Shown here: piece by piece, positions 1 to 9,500 of the stretch | How the letters are laid out: every line of letters begins with the position of its first letter | Numbering within the stretch: position 1 is the stretch's first letter | Assembly (NCBI RefSeq): GCF_030503435.1 | Contig: NZ_JAUKPO010000022.1 | Span: 1 to 64,000, forward strand | Length of the DNA: 64,000 bases | Direction of reading: 5' to 3' | Source of the DNA: Rhodocytophaga aerolata | GTDB lineage: Bacteria; Bacteroidota; Bacteroidia; Cytophagales; 172606-1 | Notes under the pieces: generated by a model | What the model was told of the DNA's origin: nothing | What the model saw: the letters and a program-made list of their open reading frames with translations, nothing else | The model's database searches: none | Position numbers and translations under genes: made by a program

Positions 1-113
1 ATGGAACGCTGCAAATCAGCTTGCCTATAGCCAAGCGGCTCAAGCCGGGATTGTATATTGTGAGTGCCTATTCACCATCAGGCAAAATCTATAAAAAACT
101 CGTGGTTCAATAA
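1..113 (+). CDS. C-terminal end of a T9SS-sorted secreted protein (partial)
   Basis: Only the last 36 codons are inside the window; the reading frame has codons starting at position 3 and stops at 111-113. The visible peptide contains LKPGLYIVSAYSPSGKIYK and ends KKLVVQ. A PGLYIV strand followed by a Lys-rich last strand is the usual end of the type A T9SS C-terminal sorting domain, which directs export across the outer membrane and is then removed. Nothing can be said about the catalytic part, which lies left of the window. Confidence 0.7.
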   Translation, partial: GTLQISLPIAKRLKPGLYIVSAYSPSGKIYKKLVVQ

Positions 114-212
114 TAACTATGACTAGGTCAATGGTAGAAAAGCAGTATAATTGGTTCGCATTCTACCCAAAATAACGAGGTTGATTTAAAAAATATACTT
201 TCCCCCGTATGT

Positions 213-249
213 CAAAAGCTACAGAATCAATTCTGTAGCTTTTGTTTTT
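213..249 (+). terminator. Intrinsic terminator after the first CDS
   Basis: A perfect 14-bp inverted repeat (213-226 with 231-244) around a 4-nt loop is followed by a T-rich tail. It lies 100 nt after the stop of the partial T9SS gene and can work in both directions. Confidence 0.8.
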
Positions 250-609
250 ATAGGCTATTTATATGCACGAAGAGTGGAAATATACGTAGCTTATTACACT
301 TTTTGCAAGCTGCTATTAGGATAAATCCACGTCTGTTGCCTGTTCTTAATTAATTAGTGAACATGATGTAGTAATTAAATTATGGTGAAATACTTCTTAA
401 GAAGGTAATAGCTGAGAAAAAATATAGTAGATTGGCCCTTAAACCTAGATAACTTAACCAACGTAAGAAGGCATATCTGCTTGTAAATAGAAAAGCTGAG
501 CAACTATACAGAGAGTTAGATAGGCGGTTAAGTAAATCAAAATCAACAGTCTAATTAATCTGGTAATCTTTGTTTTGAAAGCCCATTCTTTACATATAAT
601 CTATTATTT
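250..609. other. Intergenic region with a possible coding remnant
   Basis: No intact gene is seen. Around 403-554 one frame reads as a Lys/Arg/Leu-rich, coiled-coil-like peptide (for example KKAYLLVNRKAEQLY) but it has an internal stop and no start, so at most it is a decayed fragment. The promoter of the gene at 610 should lie here, but I found no exact TAnnTTTG element. Confidence 0.3.
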
Positions 610-3600
610 ATGAAAACACGTATACAGTCTCAAGCCATACAGGCCAGTCTGCTGTTAGGCTTTTGCCTGCTCTTTACTATCCCTGCTACTGCCCAATGGG
701 TGCGTAAAGCCGATGCTTTGAAGAAGCGGTCGGAAGTTACCAGTGTAGTCTATAACAATAAGCTCTATTGTTTTCTTGGTTTTAATAATGCAGCCTTGGA
801 AATAGAACCTAGTAGCGAAGTATACGATCCGGTGACTAACAAATGGTCTCTACTGGCACCGATGCCTCCTGGCAAAACAATTACCCACCAAGCGGTAACT
901 TTAATAGATAATACGGTATGGCATATAGGTGGACGTGTTGGAAAACACCCCGGCCCCTTGACAAGTGAGATATGGATATATAATTTGACAACTAATACTT
1001 GGTCACCAGGCCCACAGTTGCAAGATCCGGCCACCGGAAAACCTTTGCTTTGGGGAGGCGGGGGGGCCGCTCTAATAGGCCGTACATTGCATGTGTTTGG
1101 AGGATTTGTGAATAATGCCTGTAAGAATGATCAAGAAAAATATCATCTGACGCTGAATGTTGATAGCTGGCTGGCTAACCCTACCGGACCTGTGCAATGG
1201 CAAAATACCCGCAAAGTTATGCCTGTAAAACGTAATCATTTTAGCACAACGGTTATGAATGGCAAAATTTATGCATTGGGGGGCCAGTTTGGTCATGATT
1301 GCGGCGGTGGACAAGATAAACAGTATTCGCACGTATACAATCCGGTTACAGATAGTTGGACTGAACTTACTACTCTACCTGCCCCCAGGTCGCATGCTGA
1401 AGGAGGAATTTTTCCGCTGGATGGCAAAATTTATCTGGTAGCCGGACAAGGCGCTAATGGCAAATCTACCAACAAAGTAACCATATTTGATCCCGAAGCC
1501 AATAACGGACTTGGCTCCTGGCAAGATGATGCTAGCATGGCGCTGCCAAATGGATATGAGGGAGCCTCGGCCAAAGTAGTGAATAATACCTTTATTGTCT
1601 CTCATGGTGGCATAGGGTCTAGTAATAATTCGGTTAACCTGACCTATAGCCGAACCATTGCACGGAATCCAGTACACAAACTAGGTTTTACAGCCAGTTG
1701 CTTACCTGTTAAAACTGGCGGAAGTAGTATTGTAACCTTGAAAAATCTACTCTATACTACCGAAGGAACCCGAACTTATACCACCTCCTCAAATGCAGGC
1801 TGGCTAAAGGTAAGTAAAAACCCAACAGGGAATACTTTGCCTACAGGTGTGGACATAGAAGTAACCATTAACACAGCTGGGCTTGCCCCCGGAAATTATA
1901 CAGGCGTTATTACGGCTACAACTTCCGGGTCAGGAACGGCGTATAGCAGCGGCAATTTTTGTGTAAACCTCACGGTTGAGGGAACAGCGCCGGAGATCAG
2001 CACGTCGAAAGAAATGATTTTCAGTGGGGCAAAAGGGACAACTTCACCTGCACAAACTTTACTGATCACTAATACTGGATCTACTACTCTGCAAATTTCT
2101 TCTGTAAATTTTACAGGAACTGATGCTTCATCCTTCGGTTTGGTATCTACAGGTACACCCTTACAAATTCCTGCCGGAAAATCAGCTCCTATCCAGGTCG
2201 TTTTCAAACCTTCTGCTACAAAAGTAGGTAGTTTGCTTGCCCAATTGAAGCTCCAGACAAACGATGCTGATGAAGGAACAGTGAACGTAGACTTATATGG
2301 GTTGAGTGCAAACGGACTGCAAGGCAATAACGAACCGCCATTAGATTGGATAGTGAAAACTTTGGGATATAACATAAATGTAGGAGGTACCGGGCTTATT
2401 CTAGGCACAAGCCCATCACCTATTGGGGATGAGGTTTTAATGCCCTTATTTAAAAAAGCGACTAACGGACCGGTGACCATTAAAGCGGTAGCCAGGTATT
2501 CTCCGGATGATCTGCTCGACTTTGGGTATTATACAAAAAACAATGGTGTGCCCCAACTTCACAAAGTGGCTGCTATTGATTTACAACAGCAACAAACCCT
2601 GAATCCAAAGCTAGTGGCTGGCGGTGCTACCAGCTTTGATCCAGGAACAGCCATCTTTGGTCTGTATACTGGAAGTACCAGCTATTCACCCTATATCGGC
2701 TACACAGAAAATGGACTAAATAAAGGACCCCTGGCGCATGCTGCCCGCATTTATCCACTGAAAAACCGCTCAGGGCAGGCTATTCCTAATAGTTACCTGG
2801 TTGCCTTTGAGCCAGCCGTAAATGGCGATTACCAGGATTATGTATTTGTCATAAGTAATGTTACAGCTCCACCAACGACTACTCCACCCGTGAGTACGCT
2901 GCGGATTAATGCTGGGGGAGAAGTTTTTATGGCCTCGGGTAACAAACCATTTATAGCAGATAGCTACTTTAGTGGCACCGATAAAACTTATTCTATTGCA
3001 AGCGGCGACATTTTAAATACAACCGACGATGCCCTATACTATACCGAACGTTCATCGCCTGCCTTTAGCTATACCATACCAGTGACCAATGGCAATTATA
3101 CGGTGGTGCTGCACTTTGCCGAAATCTGGTTTGGGGCGCCCGGTGGTAGGGAAGGAGGAAGAGGCAAGCGTCTGTTCCATGTAGATATAGAAGGTGAACG
3201 GAAACTGACAAACTTTGATATTTATGCTACGGCCGGCGGAGCTATGAAAGCCATCCAATCCAGTTTTCCGGTAAGTGTAACCGATGGCAGCTTAGCTATT
3301 AACTTTACCAGTGGCTCGGCCAACATGCCTAAAGTATCTGCCATTGAGATATTTCCAGCAACCAGTACAAACCGGGCTCCGGTGTTAGCAGCCATAGGAA
3401 ATAAGTCTCTTCCTTTGGGGCAAACCCTGCAATTTACGGCCACAGCCAGTGATGCAGACTCTCACCAGATAAAGACTTTCTCATTACTAGGTGCTCCGGA
3501 AGGGGCAGTCATAAATGCCAGTACAGGGACTTTCACCTGGACTCCATCCCGAAGCGGCAGCTTTAGCTTTGCAGTTAAAGTAACAGACAGTGGCTCTCCG

Positions 3601-4422
3601 GCTTTGTCAGATCAGGAGCAAATCACTGTCAGTGTTAATGCAGCGACCTTTTCTGGTCTGCGGATTAATGCCGGAGGAACAAGCATTACAGCCTCGGGGG
3701 GCCGGTATTTCGTGACAGATGGGTACTTTGGCGGAGCAAACCGGGTTCATGCTATCCCCGGAGGCGACATTTTAAATACAACGGATGATGCCCTATACTA
3801 TACCGAACGTTCATCGCCTGCCTTTAGCTATACTCTACCAGTAGCCAATGGCAATTATACGGTAGTGCTGCACTTTGCCGAAATCTGGTTTGGGGCGCCC
3901 GGTGGTAGGGAAGGTGGGGTTGGCAAGCGTCTGTTTCATGTAGATATAGAAGGTGAGAGGAAATTGACTAATTACGATGTATTTGCTGCTGCTGGCGGGG
4001 CTATGCGGGCTGTTCAATCTAGCTTTGCAGTAAATGTAGCCGATGGCAGCTTGAACATCAACTTCACTACAGGCTCTGCCAATATGCCCACGTTAGCAGC
4101 TATTGAAGTGTTGCCTGCGGGCGGTAGTACTAGTAGGGTAAATCTGGCAACGGTAGAGGAAGCTGAAGCCGGTATTGTGCTCTATCCAAACCCATCGGCA
4201 GGAGAATTTACCGTTACTTATTCTGTGGCAGATGCGACACAAGGCCAGATACAAATTATAAATGCCCAGGGACGAGAGGTATTGCAGAAAAGTGTTGACT
4301 TACAAGCTGGAGAAAATGCTATTCGTGTTCTTACAACTGACCTGCCAGCCGGTATGTACGTGTTGCAATTGTCGAGTGAAAAGAAAACCATAGTTAAGAA
4401 ACTGGCAATCAGAAGCAGGTAG
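610..4422 (+). CDS. Secreted kelch / malectin-domain multidomain protein with T9SS sorting signal
   Basis: Predicted secreted or cell-surface protein of 1270 aa. Residues 1-29 are a signal peptide ending ATAQ. Residues about 30-345 carry kelch repeats (a beta-propeller; the WHIGGR and YALGGQF glycine pairs are typical). About 355-455 resembles a BACON-type Ig fold and 460-565 an ASPM/Hydin-like Ig fold. Residues 566-755 are unassigned. Two malectin-like carbohydrate-binding domains (about 764-917 and 1016-1168, both starting LRINAGG) flank a putative cadherin/Ig domain (925-1013). The last 80 residues, with LYPNPSAGEF and a Lys-rich end, are a T9SS type A sorting domain. No catalytic domain is recognised, so a glycan-binding surface role is an inference. 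Confidence 0.85.
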   Translation: MKTRIQSQAIQASLLLGFCLLFTIPATAQWVRKADALKKRSEVTSVVYNNKLYCFLGFNNAALEIEPSSEVYDPVTNKWSLLAPMPPGKTITHQAVTLIDNTVWHIGGRVGKHPGPLTSEIWIYNLTTNTWSPGPQLQDPATGKPLLWGGGGAALIGRTLHVFGGFVNNACKNDQEKYHLTLNVDSWLANPTGPVQWQNTRKVMPVKRNHFSTTVMNGKIYALGGQFGHDCGGGQDKQYSHVYNPVTDSWTELTTLPAPRSHAEGGIFPLDGKIYLVAGQGANGKSTNKVTIFDPEANNGLGSWQDDASMALPNGYEGASAKVVNNTFIVSHGGIGSSNNSVNLTYSRTIARNPVHKLGFTASCLPVKTGGSSIVTLKNLLYTTEGTRTYTTSSNAGWLKVSKNPTGNTLPTGVDIEVTINTAGLAPGNYTGVITATTSGSGTAYSSGNFCVNLTVEGTAPEISTSKEMIFSGAKGTTSPAQTLLITNTGSTTLQISSVNFTGTDASSFGLVSTGTPLQIPAGKSAPIQVVFKPSATKVGSLLAQLKLQTNDADEGTVNVDLYGLSANGLQGNNEPPLDWIVKTLGYNINVGGTGLILGTSPSPIGDEVLMPLFKKATNGPVTIKAVARYSPDDLLDFGYYTKNNGVPQLHKVAAIDLQQQQTLNPKLVAGGATSFDPGTAIFGLYTGSTSYSPYIGYTENGLNKGPLAHAARIYPLKNRSGQAIPNSYLVAFEPAVNGDYQDYVFVISNVTAPPTTTPPVSTLRINAGGEVFMASGNKPFIADSYFSGTDKTYSIASGDILNTTDDALYYTERSSPAFSYTIPVTNGNYTVVLHFAEIWFGAPGGREGGRGKRLFHVDIEGERKLTNFDIYATAGGAMKAIQSSFPVSVTDGSLAINFTSGSANMPKVSAIEIFPATSTNRAPVLAAIGNKSLPLGQTLQFTATASDADSHQIKTFSLLGAPEGAVINASTGTFTWTPSRSGSFSFAVKVTDSGSPALSDQEQITVSVNAATFSGLRINAGGTSITASGGRYFVTDGYFGGANRVHAIPGGDILNTTDDALYYTERSSPAFSYTLPVANGNYTVVLHFAEIWFGAPGGREGGVGKRLFHVDIEGERKLTNYDVFAAAGGAMRAVQSSFAVNVADGSLNINFTTGSANMPTLAAIEVLPAGGSTSRVNLATVEEAEAGIVLYPNPSAGEFTVTYSVADATQGQIQIINAQGREVLQKSVDLQAGENAIRVLTTDLPAGMYVLQLSSEKKTIVKKLAIRSR
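3005..3957 (+). repeat. Intragenic duplication encoding the two malectin domains
   Basis: The segment 3005-3198 recurs at 3764-3957 (offset 759 nt) with only scattered differences. It encodes the central part of both malectin-like domains, including the shared YYTERSSPAFSYT and FAEIWFGAPGGREG stretches. Identity is much higher here than over the rest of the two domains, which suggests recent gene conversion within the gene. Confidence 0.85.
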
Positions 4423-4524
4423 GTAGAGAAGTAACGCATTATCTTCTTTGGCAACAATGTATTTATCCTTCCTGGAATCTTTTCTGACGGAAGATACATA
4501 GCCTGAAAGGGTGAGTGCAAAGAT

Positions 4525-4577
4525 AAACGCCAGGTTGGAGGCTACAATTAAAAGCCTTTAACCTGGCGTTTGTTTAT
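4525..4577 (+). terminator. Terminator after the kelch/malectin gene
   Basis: A 12-bp perfect inverted repeat (4525-4536 with 4560-4571) encloses a second short stem (GGAGGCT/AGCCTT) and is followed by a short T-rich stretch. It lies 100 nt after the stop codon at 4422. Confidence 0.7.
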
Positions 4578-4678
4578 TGAAAAATAAACGCCAACGCAAT
4601 TGTTACGTATGCGTATATTCAAATACATGCCATGTGCATAAATAAATAGTTTACTTACCTACTAATCAGTCATCCGCT

Positions 4679-5065
4679 ATGGAAGAAAACGCATCGTCAG
4701 CAGAAAAAAAGTCAATTAAAACGTATATCAGCGAAAATAATCAGAACAAAATCACTTCAACACTAACTTTGGAGGACAATAAGGGAACAGAAGGGCCAAA
4801 GGATCATGTGGATTCTTCCACGCCAGTTGGACAAGAAACCAAAGATATCCAGCAAACAGATCAAGTGCAGAAGGCATCAGGTTCAGGGGAAGAGCCCGAA
4901 TTACTAAACGCCCCTACATATGCTGCTGAAATGGTTAAGACGGATGAAATCCAAGACACTGGGTATGTATGGCCGCCTACTACTGCCGCTGCTGATGCCG
5001 AAGCTGCTGCAGGATTACCTATTGGAAGTTTAACCGGGCAGGAAGGTGAAGGGGAGAACAAATAA
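4679..5065 (+). CDS. Small hydrophilic acidic protein of unknown function
   Basis: A 128-aa ORF starting MEENASSAEKKSIK. It has no signal peptide, no membrane segment and no cysteine, and is rich in Glu, Gln, Thr, Ser and Lys, so it is probably intrinsically disordered. The C-terminal part is Ala/Gly/Thr-rich (PPTTAAADAEAAAGLP). It stands alone between a terminator and a 285-nt gap. I recognise no family. Low-complexity composition makes a spurious ORF possible, but the ATG start, length and terminator upstream favour a real gene. Confidence 0.5.
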   Translation: MEENASSAEKKSIKTYISENNQNKITSTLTLEDNKGTEGPKDHVDSSTPVGQETKDIQQTDQVQKASGSGEEPELLNAPTYAAEMVKTDEIQDTGYVWPPTTAAADAEAAAGLPIGSLTGQEGEGENK

Positions 5066-5350
5066 TAGTTCTTATCCACTGCTATAGATATTTATACTTC
5101 CTTTCTAAAGCAGTAAAGCGTAAAACGGTTTAGATACTTATCAGAGATCGATACACACTTCTTATGCAGGCACAAAATATTCCCCTTTTCAGAAACAATA
5201 TGCTAGATAATTACCAGTCTTGAACTTTTTTGTCAGCAATGCCAGAAGCTTTGTTGGATCTAAAACTATAAATTGTAAAGGCAAAAATTGTTATACAATG
5301 GATGAACCTTACTACCTTGCCCTTTTCTAGTAAGTTTAGTTATATAATCT

Positions 5351-6319
5351 ATGAAAACGGCAATCATTACCGGAATTACCGGACAAGATGGGGCTTACCT
5401 GGCAAAGGTTTTATTGGATAATGGATATAAGGTAATTGGAATCTTACGGAGTTATAATAATGCCAATGTTGATAAGCTTAAGTATCTGAAAATTGAGAGA
5501 AAGGTTATTTTAGAGGAGTGTGATTTATCGGATATACCCAGTATCATTAAAATTTTAACAAAATATAAGCCGGCTGAATTATATAATCTGGCTGCCCAAA
5601 GCTCGGTAGGGCTATCATTCGAGCAGCCAATTGGCACCATTCAATTTAATACTTTATCAGTGCTAAATCTGCTGGAAAGTATCCGTTTAGTAGACAAAGA
5701 TATCCGCTTTTACCAGGCTTCCAGCAGCGAAATGTATGGCAAGGTATTGCATCTACCTGTCACTGAATATACTCCCATGCACCCGTTAAGTCCTTATGCT
5801 ATCTCCAAAGCTTCCGCTTATTGGACTGTCGTGAACTACCGTGAATCGTACGGGCTTTTTTCATGCAATGGGGTTTTATTCAACCATGAATCTTACTTAC
5901 GAAGCAATAATTTCTTTGTGAAAAAAGTGATCCGGGAAAGTTTGCTCATCAAATCGGGCATTCAAGATGAACTCCGGGTGGGTAACATTGATATTAAACG
6001 GGATTTCGGCTATGCGCCTGAATATGTAAAAGCCATGTGGCTCATGCTGCAACATTCATCCGCGGAAGATTTTATTATCTGTTCAGGCGAATCGGTGTCT
6101 TTACGCGAGATCATTTTATATGTCTTTGAAAAGCTGGAAATTGATCAGCAAAAGCTAGTGATAGACAAAGAACTTTACCGCCCTACTGATATTGAGGATA
6201 TCTATGGATATAACCAAAAAGCAAAAAAACTACTGAAATGGAATTATACCTTGAATTTTTTTGAGGTACTGGATTTGCTCCTGGCTGAAGAAGCACAAGC
6301 AATAAACAAAGGCCTCTAA
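5351..6319 (+). CDS. GDP-mannose 4,6-dehydratase-like SDR (extended short-chain dehydrogenase)
   Basis: 322 aa, close to but slightly shorter than typical GDP-mannose 4,6-dehydratases. The N-terminal Rossmann motif GITGQDGAYLA (residues 8-18) and the later LFNHES motif are hallmarks of the Gmd branch. Y149xxxK153 (YAISK) is the catalytic pair, and QASSSEMYG carries Ser where Gmd normally has Thr (STSEM). The product would be a GDP-4-keto-6-deoxy-sugar or a related NDP-sugar made in the cytoplasm for surface glycans. It is a single gene, with no reductase or aminotransferase next to it; the glycan operon at 21.4-27 kb is 15 kb away. The substrate remains uncertain. Confidence 0.75.
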   Translation: MKTAIITGITGQDGAYLAKVLLDNGYKVIGILRSYNNANVDKLKYLKIERKVILEECDLSDIPSIIKILTKYKPAELYNLAAQSSVGLSFEQPIGTIQFNTLSVLNLLESIRLVDKDIRFYQASSSEMYGKVLHLPVTEYTPMHPLSPYAISKASAYWTVVNYRESYGLFSCNGVLFNHESYLRSNNFFVKKVIRESLLIKSGIQDELRVGNIDIKRDFGYAPEYVKAMWLMLQHSSAEDFIICSGESVSLREIILYVFEKLEIDQQKLVIDKELYRPTDIEDIYGYNQKAKKLLKWNYTLNFFEVLDLLLAEEAQAINKGL

Positions 6320-6526
6320 AGTAACAGGTACGGCTTCCGAAGACTCAAATTACGTTCTTGCTGAAAATAGCCAGGAGCAATTTGCTTTGTTGATGTGTAT
6401 ACACCTGTTGATCTAGCCTGTTTTGGCAGATATCTACTCAGGGTCTACCAAATGTTACCTGCATATACATCGGAAGGTAGCCTAGCCTGATTATATACTG
6501 TATTTGCCTACCAATACTTTTCATCC

Positions 6527-9500
6527 CTAATTTTTAAGTACTTTAATCACCTGTGGTTGACCTTGTGCGGGTTGTAGCCTAAGCAAATACATGCCTGGCT
6601 TGAGTGCTAGCGCAGAAAAGTCAAGTTCCAACGATGGCTGGTTCGAGAGGTTGTAAACCTTTTCTGCATAACGTCTGCCAGCTAAATCTGTTAAGGTGAT
6701 CAAGCATGAGCCCTGCATTGTATCGGTAACAAGGGTAAGGGTATTTTCAAAAGGATTTGGATAGACCGAACTAGCCAACTGCCCTGGTGAATCCGGGTTT
6801 AGTGTAGAAGCAGCAAGATCTGCAGCCGAAGTGGTTACCGGGGAGAGGACAGCTCCGGGGATGATACTGATAGCTGTGTTGGAAGGGGTTTGCCAGCCAA
6901 CGGCCAGGTGGTCTCCGCCGGCCCCTTCCTTGTGTAAGGCTTCAATGTAGTACTTTTTGCCTGCCTGCAGATAAATAGCCGCTGACTTTTGTGTAGTAAA
7001 CTTGGTCCATTGTCTGGAAGAAGTGTAGCCGGTCACCGAAGCTATTTTCTGTTTTGAGCTAGCATTATCGCTGCTGCTCAGCCAAAGTTCACTATGGTCA
7101 TCGGAGGCAATGTAGAAGCTATAGTTGCCAGTGGAGGGAGCACACAGGTAGCCTCGGATACGTTGCCCATAATTGTCGCCCAGGCTGGCGGGTGCTTCAA
7201 AAGAAGCAAGCTGGGAACTGGAAGCAGGAGTGGTGTTGACTGGAATAGCCGACACTAAGCTACCGCTGACATTGCTCCAATATTCACGCAGAATACTACC
7301 ACTGGCACTGCAGGCAGCAAGCGTGCTTTCGCCTTTTATTTCCATATCAAAGCTGATGTCTGAGCTAGCCCCATTATCCTGATGCAGGGAGACTGCCACC
7401 ACATTACGGCCACTTTTAAGTGACGTTGCTGGTACTTTAAAGGTAATATAATTAGTTTCATCGGTTCCACTAAGGGCGGAAGAGGCAAAGGTTTTATAAG
7501 TAATGGTTCCGGTTGGCATGTTGGTACGGAACTGCTCCACGCCATTCAAGTAGACTACTGCACCATCATCTCTTCGAATGCTGAATATCAGGCTAGTGTA
7601 GGCACTTGCGTCAGGAATAGTAAAGCTATGCCGCAGGTAATAGGCAGGATACTTGTTGGTGCTGTTACTTCCAAAACTTAAGGTAGTCGTTACCGGATCT
7701 CCATAGCCAAGCACTGCCTTTCCTGATGGCCAGGAAGCATCATCATAGGTAAGAGCTGTCCAGGAAGTACCCAGGTCTACTCCTTTATCATGGTATTTCC
7801 AGGTTGAATTCTTCGCTACCGGGAAAGGATTACTGGAAACAGGACTACTTACACTCACGGCAATACTTGTAGAATTTCCAACGCCACCTTTATTGTCTGT
7901 AGCTTTCGCTGTTAGGGTATAGTTGCCTGTGGCTACATTGGTCCAGCTAAAGCTGTAGGGAGCAGAAAGATCTTCACCTAGTTTGGTGCTGCCATTGTAA
8001 AACTCTACTTTACTGATCGTGCCATCCTTGTCAGTAGCCGTAGCTGTGATGGTAATAGAAGCCGGTGCCGAGAAGGTGGCTTTATCCAATGGAGAAGTTA
8101 CAGCTACTGTAGGCAGTTGATTAGCTAGCAGCGTCGTAGCTGGGGATAGGACAGCTCCGGGAATGATACTGATAGCTGTGTTGGAAGGGGTTTGCCAGCC
8201 AACGGCCAGGTGGTCTCCGCCGGCCCCTTCCTTGTGTAAGGCTTCAATGTAGTACTTTTTGCCTGCCTGCAGATAAATAGCCGCTGACTTTTGTGTAGTA
8301 AACTTGGTCCATTGTCTGGAAGAAGTGTAGCCGGTCACCGAAGCTATTTTCTGTTTTGAGCTAGCATTATCGCTGCTGCTCAGCCAAAGTTCACTATGGT
8401 CATCGGAGGCAATGTAGAAGCTATAGTTGCCAGTGGAGGGAGCACACAGGTAGCCTCGGATACGTTGCCCATAATTGTCGCCCAGGCTGGCGGGTGCTTC
8501 AAAAGAAGCAAGCTGGGAACTGGAAGCAGGAGTGGTGTTGACTGGAATAGCCGACACTAAGCTACCGCTGACATTGCTCCAATATTCACGCAGAATACTA
8601 CCACTGGCACTGCAAGCAAGTGCCGTAGTAGTGGTCGTGACAGATACATTAGAGAATATACCTGTGTTAAGCTGGGTAGTGTTTTGAGACGTAAGTGCTA
8701 AGCCTACATACAGGTTGCTACCCATAGTAAGGGAAGTTGAGCCTGCTTGAGTCCAGGTAGTGCCATCCGTTGATACAAAAGAAGTAAACGTATTGCCATT
8801 TCTGGATAGTTTCAGCCATCTGGGAGCCGATCCGCCTACTTGTTTGTACCCAGGAGTACCAGCGCCTTGCCGCCACATGAAATTAGTATTGCTAGCATTT
8901 GCCGCAAGCGCCACAAAGGTTGCACTTGCCGAAAGGCTTTCCCGGATCATAATACCTGCCAGGGCATTGGAATGTGTATTTCCCATGCTTTCTATTTTGG
9001 CCAGAATGGTTGCATCGCCACTCAGCGGCTGGTATACATACTGAAAAGCATCTGGAGCCTTGTAAAAATCAAACCCGCCACTCTGAAGTGTGAATCTGCC
9101 ATTGGTATAGCTTGCTTTTCCTGCCAGGGCAACAGCACCAATATCAGCATTCTTCCAGGGTGAGGGCAAACCTGCTGTTACCACATTTACTGATACCGCT
9201 TTTGATATAGTGCTAACTCCCAGGTTATCTGTGGCTTTAGCTGTTAGGGTATAATTGCCTGTAGCTACATTTGTCCAGCTAAAGCTGTAGGGAGCAGAAA
9301 GATCTTCGCCCAGTTTGGTGCTGCCATTGTAAAACTCTACTTTACTGATGCTGCCATTTTGATCGGATGCATTGGCATGCAGGGAGATACTTGCTGGCGC
9401 AGCAAAACTTGACCCCTGTATGGGGGAAGAAATACTTACTTGAGGTGGCGTGTTGCTAAGGGTTATTTTTCCGCTGATGGTATACTCCCCAATAGAACCA

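Noticed and set aside
403-554. Possible coding remnant rich in Lys/Leu
   Set aside because: Internal stop, no start and no recognisable family; too short to call a pseudogene.
1896-2480. Long open frame of 194 codons opposite the kelch/malectin gene
   Set aside because: It lies fully antisense to a well-supported gene and shows no domain; its length follows from the codon use of the real gene.
7173-8687. Two identical small ORFs (MSPRLAGASKE...) on the + strand
   Set aside because: They are antisense shadows of the duplicated PA14 module and are identical only because the DNA is.
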